A stretch of DNA of 29,688 bases, taken from IMG/VR virus record IMGVR_UViG_3300041955_001940, positions 1 through 29,688 of that record; one strand, written 5' to 3'. The notes under the pieces are model-generated. The model did not search any database. It was not told the origin of the DNA and worked only from the letters and a program-made list of their open reading frames with translations. Numbering within the stretch: the first letter of the stretch is position 1; each line of letters begins with the position of its first letter. The position numbers and the translations under genes were made by a program. Source of the DNA: a virus. Shown in pieces: positions 21,149-28,494 of this stretch.

Positions 21149-21657
21149 ACCTGAATTTGCGGTTGCGGCTGCTTAAGCTTCTGTTGAATGTGCCTGTACG
21201 CTTACTTAACAGAGTATTACCAGAACGCAAAGCCACGTTCCCGCAGACACAGATTCTTGAGAAAATGTACACGCGGATGTTTCAGGCTTACCGTCTTGAG
21301 CGTAGCCAGGGCGTTTTCAGTGAAGCCGACGGCAGAGTGGAAGACGGCAATTTCCTGAGGCTGCTGCAGATATCGCGTAAGCTGCTTGTAGGTATTTCGG
21401 AGGATGATCGTTACTACCGTGAATGGCTCGGTCTGCTTGTGGTTTTAGCGTCTGAAGAATACCAACGTTGGTTAAGCAGCGTTACGCCGCAGGAAATCAA
21501 ACATTGGTGCGCTTCACAATGGTACGTTTCGCCCACGTGCCTCAGCGACCAAGGCCTCAATGAAGTGAAAGCGGAGATTGCGCCTGACGCTCTCTGCTAT
21601 TACCTGCACATTTTAGCGGGTAAAACCATAGGTCACAGTAACTTGAAAGTTACATAA
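21145..21657 (+). CDS. hypothetical helical tail-region protein, 170 aa
   Basis: ATG overlaps the preceding stop (ATGA). The N-terminal 30 residues are basic and Leu-rich (LNLRLRLLKLLLNVPVRLLN), possibly an amphipathic helix on a membrane or in a bundle. The remainder is helical (TQILEKMYTRMFQAYRLERS, RYYREWLGLLVVLASEEYQR). It sits between gp10-like and tail-tube genes; a tail-completion or assembly role is possible. No family recognised. Confidence 0.55.
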   Translation: MNLNLRLRLLKLLLNVPVRLLNRVLPERKATFPQTQILEKMYTRMFQAYRLERSQGVFSEADGRVEDGNFLRLLQISRKLLVGISEDDRYYREWLGLLVVLASEEYQRWLSSVTPQEIKHWCASQWYVSPTCLSDQGLNEVKAEIAPDALCYYLHILAGKTIGHSNLKVT

Positions 21658-21691
21658 AACAAATAAAATCTAAAAGGAGAAAAACAAGAAA

Positions 21692-22102
21692 ATGACTAAT
21701 ACAAAACCCAGAATTGGCAGAATAGCAATCGTCCAAGTTAGCGGCACAACAGTCGCATACGCACAAGGTTACGACGTGAAAGAAACAGGCAAAGCAGTCA
21801 CCGAATACAGTTTAACCCCATCGGGAACAAGCGGAGACTGGCCTTCAGTCGGGTTCAGCGGCAACAAGACAGGCACCGTAACAATCGACGCGCTCTACGT
21901 AGACAACACCTACATCACCATGTTCGAAGCAAACGCGACTGTCAGCATCATTTGCGGTCCAGCAGGCAGCAGCGGCGGCAACCCAAAAGACACATACAGC
22001 ACGATTATAACGAGTGTTCAAACAACAGTTAAGCATCCGAGTATAACAGTGCTGAAGATAACGGCGGACATTATTGCAGCTCCAACACACAGTACTTGGT
22101 AG
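21692..22102 (+). CDS. major tail tube protein (probable)
   Basis: AAAAGGAG stands 12 bases upstream, like at the capsid gene. The 136-aa product is beta-rich: RIGRIAIVQVSGTTVAYAQG, YDVKETGKAVTEYSLTPSGT, then NKTGTVTIDALYVDNTY and TVLKITADIIAAP. Length, beta content and location just before the tail-chaperone genes fit the major tail protein of siphovirus-like particles, which stacks in hexameric rings to form the tube. No diagnostic motif is visible. Confidence 0.65.
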   Translation: MTNTKPRIGRIAIVQVSGTTVAYAQGYDVKETGKAVTEYSLTPSGTSGDWPSVGFSGNKTGTVTIDALYVDNTYITMFEANATVSIICGPAGSSGGNPKDTYSTIITSVQTTVKHPSITVLKITADIIAAPTHSTW

Positions 22103-22110
22103 TGGCTTAG

Positions 22111-22479
22111 GTGAATGAAGACGAGTTAGTGCATGAAGCGCAGAGGCTTGAAGAACAACGCTTACAGCAGCTAAACATCAAAGTTAACTTTGACCCCTTC
22201 GAAACAGTCCAGGACGCTAAAGTCATACGTGAAATCTGCGATGAGAAACTCGGCGTCGTCCGTTACGGGGCCTTAACCTACAAAGAATCGCGTGAATGCA
22301 GTGCTATCGAAAGCAATGAGGACCGCACAGTCAAAACTATCTGGCTAATGCTGAAGAAAGCTTATCCGCAGTTGACGCTTGAACAGGTGGAAGCTATGCC
22401 TGTTGAGAAAGTAGCGCGTTTGGGCAGTTTGCTTGGGGAGCGCATTAAGAGTTTTTTACCAAAGAAGACATCGCCGTAA
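22111..22479 (+). CDS. tail assembly chaperone G
   Basis: GTG-started, 122 aa, right between tail-tube and tape-measure genes, the standard position for gpG of lambda-type viruses. The sequence is acidic and helical (DELVHEAQRLEEQRLQQLNI, then EQVEAMPVEKVARLGSLLGE). Near its end lies the slippery heptamer T TTT TTA in the correct phase, from which a fraction of ribosomes would continue into the T frame. G and G-T together coat the tape measure and recruit tail-tube protein. They are not in the finished virion in lambda. Confidence 0.8.
   Translation: MNEDELVHEAQRLEEQRLQQLNIKVNFDPFETVQDAKVIREICDEKLGVVRYGALTYKESRECSAIESNEDRTVKTIWLMLKKAYPQLTLEQVEAMPVEKVARLGSLLGERIKSFLPKKTSP
22452..22458 (+). 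promoter_or_regulatory. -1 frameshift slippery site TTTTTTA
   Basis: The heptamer is read as AGT TTT TTA in the G frame, i.e. X-XXY-YYZ = T-TTT-TTA. A one-base slip back gives ACC AAA GAA... and opens the T frame. A hairpin ATCCCA (22480-22485)/TGGGGT (22498-22503) lies 21 bases downstream; it is weak and includes one G-U pair. Confidence 0.75.
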
Positions 22480-22619
22480 ATCCCAGAGCGCAGAACTTGG
22501 GGTTAATCTGCCATGAATTCGGGTACACTCTTAACGAAGTTTACGAGTTGACAGCGGAGCAAATCAACTTCCTAATTTCTTGGTTAAACTGGTTTAAAGA
22601 GGCACCACAAGCGAAATGA
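22458..22619 (+). CDS. tail chaperone T extension (G-T fusion, frame -1)
   Basis: No start of its own is needed. After the slip the frame reads TKEDIAVNPRAQNLGLICHE, FGYTLNEVYELTAEQINFL and ends APQAK. The stop overlaps ATG of the tape measure. 'LGLICHEFGYTLNEVYELTAEQINFLISW' type sequences are typical of the T part of tail chaperones (an early 'n.glicHef', then 'eL...qi.fL'). The G-T product would be 169 aa. Stops at 22477-22479 in the G frame and continuous coding in the -1 frame agree with programmed frameshifting. Confidence 0.78.
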   Translation, partial: TKEDIAVNPRAQNLGLICHEFGYTLNEVYELTAEQINFLISWLNWFKEAPQAK

Positions 22620-24109
22620 GCGAAACCGACATTAACATTTTGCTTAATGCAACTGATGAGGCATCAGGCACTATAGCAGATGCCAGCGACCAGATAGACA
22701 GCAGCCTCAACGAAGTCACTGATAGCACCCAGCAAGCCACAGAAGCAACAGACACGCTTAATGAAGCAACTCAAACTGCAGGCGACACATTCACTCAGGC
22801 AGCATCACAAGCCGACGAGATTAATGCTTCTTACGGCAATGTAGCAACCGCAACAGATGAAGCCTCTAGCAGCCTGAAAGATAACGCTTTAGCTGCTTCG
22901 CAAGTTGCTGCTTCAGGTGCAGCGTTGGTTATGAGCATCAGCAATATAGAGAATGCGCAGGTTTCAGTTGACCGTGCGCACGTCTTGGTTGAAAAAGACA
23001 CTAACGCCGTCACATCAGCTCAAATTGCATATAACAAAGCCTGTGCAGAGTACGGGCCGAACAGTGAGCAGGCTCAGCTTGCAGCCAGTAAACTTCAGGC
23101 AGCGCAGGATGCTTTAACGGTTGCGCAAGAACGAGCGCAGGAAGCACAGCGAAACTTAAGCAACGACTACATGATGGCAGGCGTTCAGGTTGTGCCGACA
23201 GTTATCAGCGCCATCACGGCGCTCAGTACGCTTACGGCGGCGTGGCCAGCAGTGGCAGGGGCTGCTTCAAGTGCAACGGAAGCCTTGAGCGGTGCAATGG
23301 ATTTCTTGGCGGCTAACCCGATAATCTTGGTGATCGCGGGTATTGCAGCGTTAATTCTTGTTTTGTATGAGGCTTATGAGCATTGCGGGCCTTTTCGCGA
23401 CGCAGTTAACGAAATTGCAAAAGTATTAGGCGGAGCATTAACAGACGCTTTCAACGCTGTTAAAGATGCGTTGGAGTGGCTTTGGAACAACGTTTTGGTT
23501 CCAGTCGGCAACTTCATAGAATACTTGTTTGTCAGTCAACTGAACGCTGCCATCTACGTGATAAACGGCTTCAAAACTGCAGTAGACGACATTTACAACG
23601 CGTTAAATTGGCTTTGGCAAAACGTTTTGGTGCCAATCGGCAGATTTTTAGAAGGCACATTTCTATCTGCAATTAACATGGTTATGGCGCCCATCAACGC
23701 GTTAATCAACGGAATCAGAACTATAATGAACATAGGCAGCTCAATCGGCGGAGCCATAGGCGGCGCACTTAAAGCCATCGGCTTAGCAGAAGGCGGCATA
23801 GTTACTTCGCCTACTTACGCGTTAGTCGGTGAGGAAGGTCCTGAAGCTGTGATTCCTTTGAGTGAACCGTTTGGTAACGCGCTTAGCGACATGGGTTCTG
23901 CAGGCGGATCCAGCGGCGGAGGCGGAGGCACACAGAACATCAGTATGCAGATTTCTTCTCAGCCTACTATTCAGATTAACGGGTTAAGCAGTAACGCGAC
24001 GCTGCCAGAGATCATTGCGGCGTTAACTGATGGCGTGAACCGTGGGCAGGCTCAAAGCTTAATTGTTGCAGTTAATCGTGCGCTGCAACTGCAGCAGGCA
24101 AGGCGGTAA
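22616..24109 (+). CDS. tape measure protein
   Basis: The protein is 497 aa. Residues 1-190 are Ala/Thr/Gln/Asp-rich coiled coil, and residues 190-260 include two hydrophobic helices (PIILVIAGIAALILVLYEAY is the clearest). A duplicated 44-residue block (LEWLWNNVLVPVGNFIE and LNWLWQNVLVPIGRFLE) follows. Then comes EGGIVTSPTYALVGEEGPEA with VIPLSE, a signature seen near the end of many tape measures. This protein sets tail length; by the roughly 1.5 angstrom per residue rule the tail would be about 75 nm, quite short. ATG overlaps the G-T stop. Confidence 0.88.
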   Translation: MSETDINILLNATDEASGTIADASDQIDSSLNEVTDSTQQATEATDTLNEATQTAGDTFTQAASQADEINASYGNVATATDEASSSLKDNALAASQVAASGAALVMSISNIENAQVSVDRAHVLVEKDTNAVTSAQIAYNKACAEYGPNSEQAQLAASKLQAAQDALTVAQERAQEAQRNLSNDYMMAGVQVVPTVISAITALSTLTAAWPAVAGAASSATEALSGAMDFLAANPIILVIAGIAALILVLYEAYEHCGPFRDAVNEIAKVLGGALTDAFNAVKDALEWLWNNVLVPVGNFIEYLFVSQLNAAIYVINGFKTAVDDIYNALNWLWQNVLVPIGRFLEGTFLSAINMVMAPINALINGIRTIMNIGSSIGGAIGGALKAIGLAEGGIVTSPTYALVGEEGPEAVIPLSEPFGNALSDMGSAGGSSGGGGGTQNISMQISSQPTIQINGLSSNATLPEIIAALTDGVNRGQAQSLIVAVNRALQLQQARR

Positions 24110-24110
24110 A

Positions 24111-24503
24111 ATGACGGCTTGGGCGATTGTGAAGGGCTCAACTACGGTGACTTTGCCGATTGCGCCACGGGTTATTGATGAGTCTTACCCAACTAAGAAT
24201 GATGAGGTCGGCGTGGACGGCGGCGGCACCGTGCTGGTTTCAAGGTTTATGCAGTCGCGTAAGCTGAAGCTTCAAGGCAGCTTTTACGTGTCTGGCTACA
24301 CGAATTCTCAGTATGAATCGACTTATTTGGCGCCTTTGCGTGGGATGCTGCGGCAAACTGTCACTGTGACGGATCCTGACAGTCAATGGAGTGGCAACTG
24401 GATTTTTACGCAGGTTGATTTTCACCGTGAAGCCGAAGGCGCTGCTGTTCGGTACACTTACACGTTAACGTTCATGCAAGGCGTTACAATCGTGACTCTC
24501 TAA
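24111..24503 (+). CDS. distal-tail-like protein, 130 aa
   Basis: ATG 24111 follows the tape-measure stop by one base, with AAGGCGG upstream; a longer frame beginning inside the tape-measure gene is not preferred. The protein is beta-rich: SRFMQSRKLKLQGSFYVSGY, TVTVTDPDSQWSGNWIFTQV and AAVRYTYTLTFMQGVTIVTL. Order after the tape measure and a 'R....y...l.F..' ending suggest a distal tail (Dit-like) or small baseplate protein. The family is not certain. Confidence 0.6.
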   Translation: MTAWAIVKGSTTVTLPIAPRVIDESYPTKNDEVGVDGGGTVLVSRFMQSRKLKLQGSFYVSGYTNSQYESTYLAPLRGMLRQTVTVTDPDSQWSGNWIFTQVDFHREAEGAAVRYTYTLTFMQGVTIVTL

Positions 24504-24533
24504 GTTAAGTTAAGGAGGAGAAAAAAAATAAAA

Positions 24534-27500
24534 ATTGATGAAGATTCCGGCAAAAAACGTAGCAAACACTTAGGGCGTTTTACGCATATTTGCCCTAAAT
24601 GCCGAAAAGAAGTTAAAGCCAACAGCCATCAATGCCCGCACTGTAAAGAAAAATACCCGATTACGCTTAAAATTCCAGTCATATTCCTGAAAAACCCGAA
24701 GAAACTGGAAGCTTACGTACATGAACATATTTTTCCACGCATCAGCAACTTCAAACGCCACTATCTAACGCAATATTTCACGGTTCTTTTCAGTAGCAGT
24801 TGGGCAGCAGGCAACCCAACCGACAACGGAGCATGGACAGGACTTGATGATTCCCCAACAGTTCAATCATCCATCGTGTATCCTGGTAATACTTATGCTT
24901 TGGAATGTACTGCGTCTGGTCAGGACTGTGAGGAAGTTTTAGGTTCTGGACAACCTGATTTATTCTGCAGTTTAGAAGTTTATTTTGCATCGCTTCCCAC
25001 GACTGCATGGTACGGCGTAACCATAGTTGCTTTAAGAGATAATAACGGTGCAAACCCAGTGTATCTTGCTGTCTACAATACAGGTACGACTCCGTATTGG
25101 GCTTTACAAGTAGGCGGTATATGGTATTATTCCACATCCGTTGTTAATACAGGGCTATGGTATTACCTTCAAGTCGAAAGAAATACGGCTGGAACCGCAA
25201 ATTTGTGGGTTGGGACTTCGCCAAGTAATGCAGTTAACGTATTAAGTCCGTCTGGTACAATTACTAATAATGCCCAAAAAGTTCTTGTCGGTGAACTTTC
25301 TGCGGATATGGATGTAACTCTTTATATGGACGGCGTCGTTGTTGCTGACACTTCTAACTTGAGTACCAGACCCCAGCCTTCTGAAACGCTTAGCAGTGCA
25401 ATAATAGATTACGGAGATTACTATAGCATTCCCTCTGGCAGCCTATCAACTCTTGATACGTACGGCATGGCTATTTTTGACATGAATGCTCAAGCTTCGG
25501 TGCCTAGTTTAAGGGCTCTTGATAGCAGTATGTTGATACTTGCCTATTTGGACTTGATTATGGGAGTTGATGGTTACAGGTATAATGTAAGTACGCTTCC
25601 TGAAAGTGCATTCCTGCATGATACTGCTGGGTACAGAATTAAGATGGCTGGCAGTTCTAATTACCTTATGGATATTACTTCTTCAGCTTGGCAGGTCGCA
25701 TATATTAACTGTGTAAATAACAGTATCAGTTCATCGTCCAGCGGATTGTACTGTGATGATGTTTGGGATTATGACACATTAACTTACTATGTAAGCATTG
25801 GCTCTCTGATAGATACTAATGGCACTATAATAACGTCCGTAAACCAGCTTGTAGGTCAGACTCCTAACTATTGCCAAAGCCAAGCAACTTGGCGTAGTGC
25901 AATGGGAACGTGGCTGGGATACATTAAAGCCAACATTACGCCAGGTATGTTGGTAATCATAAATTCAACTGACTTCGTAGATAACACTTATTTAGCTTAC
26001 GTTGATGGTGAAATGTTCGAGGGATGGTTTTATGCAAATTGGTTCAGTGGCTACCAGTCCTCTTCGGCTCTTCAAACGCAAATAACTGAGATGTCTTCTG
26101 CTTCTGCAACTGGAAAGATAATGTTTATTGAAAGTTCTTGTCCTTCCAGTTTGGCATCATCTGAAGTTACTCAAGCTGTAAATTACTGTTATGCTGCATC
26201 GTTACTAGGAATGAACGGTGCAAACTGCTATTTCGGATTTAATTACGGAGGACCATATTCACCGTTTGGGACTGAGGTAGTTTCGCTTCCTTTAGTATCG
26301 AATTTGGGTTCTCCATCTGGTTCATATTACTTAACTCAAAACGTTTACATGAGAAACTTCGCGAACGGCATAGCCCTATTGAATCCATCAGCTTCTAACT
26401 ACACAGTAACTTTACCAGGCAATTATCTTTTAAATGGAGCAGTAGTTTCAAGTGTAACTATTAATGCTTACAGCGGCATGGTTCTTGCATCAGTTTCTAC
26501 ATTAACCATTGAAAGTGCAACAGGCGGAACCACTAACCCTGTACCAGGCGTTTACAATGAGCCTTTAGGAACAACTGTAACTATAACAGCTGTTCCGAGT
26601 TCAGGATACACTTGGGTAGGCTGGAGCATCAACGGGTCAGGAACCGACAGCGGATCAGCATTTCCTAATCCGTATTCTGTTACTTTAATGAGTGACTTAA
26701 CGATTGCGCCAGTATTCATATCTAACTCTAATGAGACATTAACCATTGACGGCAGCGCTAATGGCTCAGTTTTTCCTGTTGCAGGCACCTACAATTACGC
26801 TCAAGGAACTCAAGCCACAGTAACTGCAACGCCGAACAGCGGATACATCCTTGACCACTGGATCGTTAACACAGGCAGCGGAAACACCAATACTCCAGCA
26901 AATGGAAACACCCTTACGTTAACAATGAACAGCAACATCACAGTGACGCCTGTCTTTGTAACTGCTCCCTTAGCGCCAGGGTCGTGGATATTTAACTACT
27001 GGAATGGCTCCGCATGGATAAATCTCGCTAACGCGGCGCTTGACCCGCAGGGCATAATGGAAGAGCTTGACGGAACCGAACAAGCGATTTTAAATGTGCC
27101 GAACACCAACGCGAACCGCACAGCACTGGGTCTTAATTCGCCGACAGCCAGCAACGTCCCCGTACAAATCATGTATCGAGGCACGCAAGTTTGGTTTGGA
27201 CTTTGCACAGGCGCCCAAATGACCGCGACTAACCTACAGTGCATCGCGTACAACCCAACTTTTTGCGCGTTAAAACAAGCTCCTGGAGTCGTAAGTTATC
27301 ATGATAATTTCGCTCTTTATAACATACCGGCAGCCGCTATTCTGCAATTAATACTAAACGCTACAGGCGCATATGTTACCGTTACGATTGGAACTTGCCC
27401 TGGCTTTCCAAACAGTGATACAAACATTATCGTTCCGTTATTTGATGTAAATCGGCAAACAGCCATAAACGCAATAATTCAATTAGCCCAGATGTTGAAC

Positions 27501-28031
27501 TTAGATTACTGGGGAAGCGGTTCACCTGGAAACCTGCAGATAAACATTGGCGTACGCGACGACACTACTTACAGCGACGCAAACTTCAGCTACGAAACCA
27601 CCACGCAAAGAGGATTAGATCGAAGCATACAAGTCAACACCGTTTTCGTGCAAGGAACAGACTCAAACGGAAGCAGCATCCAAGGACAAGCAGGAACAGG
27701 CGGCGGCCCAGTGCAAGTTTACGTTTACAGTCAACCCAACACCATAGCTACACTCAACAATATAGCAGCTTACGAGTTGTCTATTCTCGGCAGCCCCTCA
27801 ACAGGCAACCCGCTAAGCATTCTCACTGAGACAGCAGCTTACTGGCATCCAGGGCAATATGTAACGTTGAACCGCAGTGACCTTGCGTTAGTCGGCACCT
27901 ACGAAATCATCAGAATAACCAAAGGACCCGTTTTAACCACGGTTGAGGTTGAAGCCGCCGTGCCCCGCCTGGACGTTAACCTGCAGAATCTAACGTTGCA
28001 ACTGCAGGCTGTCGGTTTGAATCAAGCTTAA
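24534..28031 (+). CDS. composite tail-tip protein with glycosidase-like domain, about 1165 aa
   Basis: Counted from ATT 24534. Residues 18-37 are a zinc ribbon (HICPKC...CPHC), followed by a basic linker. Residues about 85-260 are a LamG/concanavalin-like beta domain. Residues about 285-630 look like a TIM-barrel glycoside hydrolase of the GHL15 type (TYGMAIFDMNAQASVPSLRA, SGLYCDDVWDYD, AYVDGEMFEGWFYANW, NCYFGFNYGG); acidic residues in CDDVWD and DGEMFEG are candidates for catalysis or binding. Two InlB-type repeats lie near 655-810 (TLTIESATGGTTNPVPG, TLTIDGSANGSVFPVAG). Residues 815-1165 resemble tail-hub proteins (QTAINAIIQLAQMLNLDYWG, TYEIIRITKG). It would bind and possibly digest host glycans. 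AAGGAGG (24512-24518) is present, but no ATG/GTG/TTG opens this frame. ATG 24538 with a slip on A AAA AAC, or an A-run indel, is an alternative. Confidence 0.72.
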   Translation: MDEDSGKKRSKHLGRFTHICPKCRKEVKANSHQCPHCKEKYPITLKIPVIFLKNPKKLEAYVHEHIFPRISNFKRHYLTQYFTVLFSSSWAAGNPTDNGAWTGLDDSPTVQSSIVYPGNTYALECTASGQDCEEVLGSGQPDLFCSLEVYFASLPTTAWYGVTIVALRDNNGANPVYLAVYNTGTTPYWALQVGGIWYYSTSVVNTGLWYYLQVERNTAGTANLWVGTSPSNAVNVLSPSGTITNNAQKVLVGELSADMDVTLYMDGVVVADTSNLSTRPQPSETLSSAIIDYGDYYSIPSGSLSTLDTYGMAIFDMNAQASVPSLRALDSSMLILAYLDLIMGVDGYRYNVSTLPESAFLHDTAGYRIKMAGSSNYLMDITSSAWQVAYINCVNNSISSSSSGLYCDDVWDYDTLTYYVSIGSLIDTNGTIITSVNQLVGQTPNYCQSQATWRSAMGTWLGYIKANITPGMLVIINSTDFVDNTYLAYVDGEMFEGWFYANWFSGYQSSSALQTQITEMSSASATGKIMFIESSCPSSLASSEVTQAVNYCYAASLLGMNGANCYFGFNYGGPYSPFGTEVVSLPLVSNLGSPSGSYYLTQNVYMRNFANGIALLNPSASNYTVTLPGNYLLNGAVVSSVTINAYSGMVLASVSTLTIESATGGTTNPVPGVYNEPLGTTVTITAVPSSGYTWVGWSINGSGTDSGSAFPNPYSVTLMSDLTIAPVFISNSNETLTIDGSANGSVFPVAGTYNYAQGTQATVTATPNSGYILDHWIVNTGSGNTNTPANGNTLTLTMNSNITVTPVFVTAPLAPGSWIFNYWNGSAWINLANAALDPQGIMEELDGTEQAILNVPNTNANRTALGLNSPTASNVPVQIMYRGTQVWFGLCTGAQMTATNLQCIAYNPTFCALKQAPGVVSYHDNFALYNIPAAAILQLILNATGAYVTVTIGTCPGFPNSDTNIIVPLFDVNRQTAINAIIQLAQMLNLDYWGSGSPGNLQINIGVRDDTTYSDANFSYETTTQRGLDRSIQVNTVFVQGTDSNGSSIQGQAGTGGGPVQVYVYSQPNTIATLNNIAAYELSILGSPSTGNPLSILTETAAYWHPGQYVTLNRSDLALVGTYEIIRITKGPVLTTVEVEAAVPRLDVNLQNLTLQLQAVGLNQA

Positions 28032-28068
28032 GCTCACTATTAAACCTGTTTGGAGGTGAATTGAACAA

Positions 28069-28434
28069 ATGAGTTTATCAGTTAACGAAAGAAATCATCT
28101 GAAGTTGATCAGCTACATTCTTTTAGCCCTCGGCGTCATATCTTTGCCCGTTGATTTTCCCTATCACTTGGAAATCGCTGCGGTCTTATCATTCCTGTTC
28201 GTTGTTGGCTCTGCATTGGCAAACTACCTAACTGACCCGTCTACGGTAGTGACAAATCTTGAAGCAGTCGCTACAGCAACAGCTAAAGCAGTAAACACCA
28301 TAAAAACTGCTCCTGCTCAGCCTGCACCAACTTTGACACCTAACACGCTTCAGGAAGCAGAAACAATGTTGAATCAGGCATTGGCAAACTATAAGGCACT
28401 TGCAGCAGGACAAACTCCCCCAGCAGCCCCTTAA
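28069..28434 (+). CDS. holin-like membrane protein, 121 aa
   Basis: GGAGGTGA lies upstream of ATG 28069. After a polar start (MSLSVNERNHLKLISYIL) come two membrane segments, roughly residues 11-27 (LKLISYILLALGVISLP) and 33-52 (LEIAAVLSFLFVVGSALANY). A Pro/Ala-rich soluble tail follows (TAPAQPAPTLTPNTLQEAET). Two helices, small size and position at the end of the tail genes resemble a holin, which would open the membrane at lysis. No murein hydrolase gene is near, as expected if the host lacks peptidoglycan. A virion membrane protein is an alternative. Confidence 0.5.
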   Translation: MSLSVNERNHLKLISYILLALGVISLPVDFPYHLEIAAVLSFLFVVGSALANYLTDPSTVVTNLEAVATATAKAVNTIKTAPAQPAPTLTPNTLQEAETMLNQALANYKALAAGQTPPAAP

Positions 28435-28447
28435 AAAAAGAAAAACG

Positions 28448-28468
28448 GATGCTTCTTTCTTAGGCATC
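28448..28468. terminator. hairpin between convergent genes
   Basis: GATGC (28448-28452) and GCATC (28464-28468) pair around a pyrimidine-rich loop, followed by ACTATTTTTATG; AAAAAAAG precedes it on the other side. In the 60-base gap between the holin-like gene and the integrase it can stop transcription from both sides. The stem is short. Confidence 0.4.
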
Positions 28469-28494
28469 TCCAGAACTATTTTTATGCATTTTAA

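Noticed and set aside
24501-24503. Read-through of TAA joining the Dit-like and tail-tip proteins
   Set aside because: The two frames are in register, but a ribosome site directly follows the TAA and the linker would be an unlikely VKLRRRKKIKI; a new start or a frameshift is simpler.
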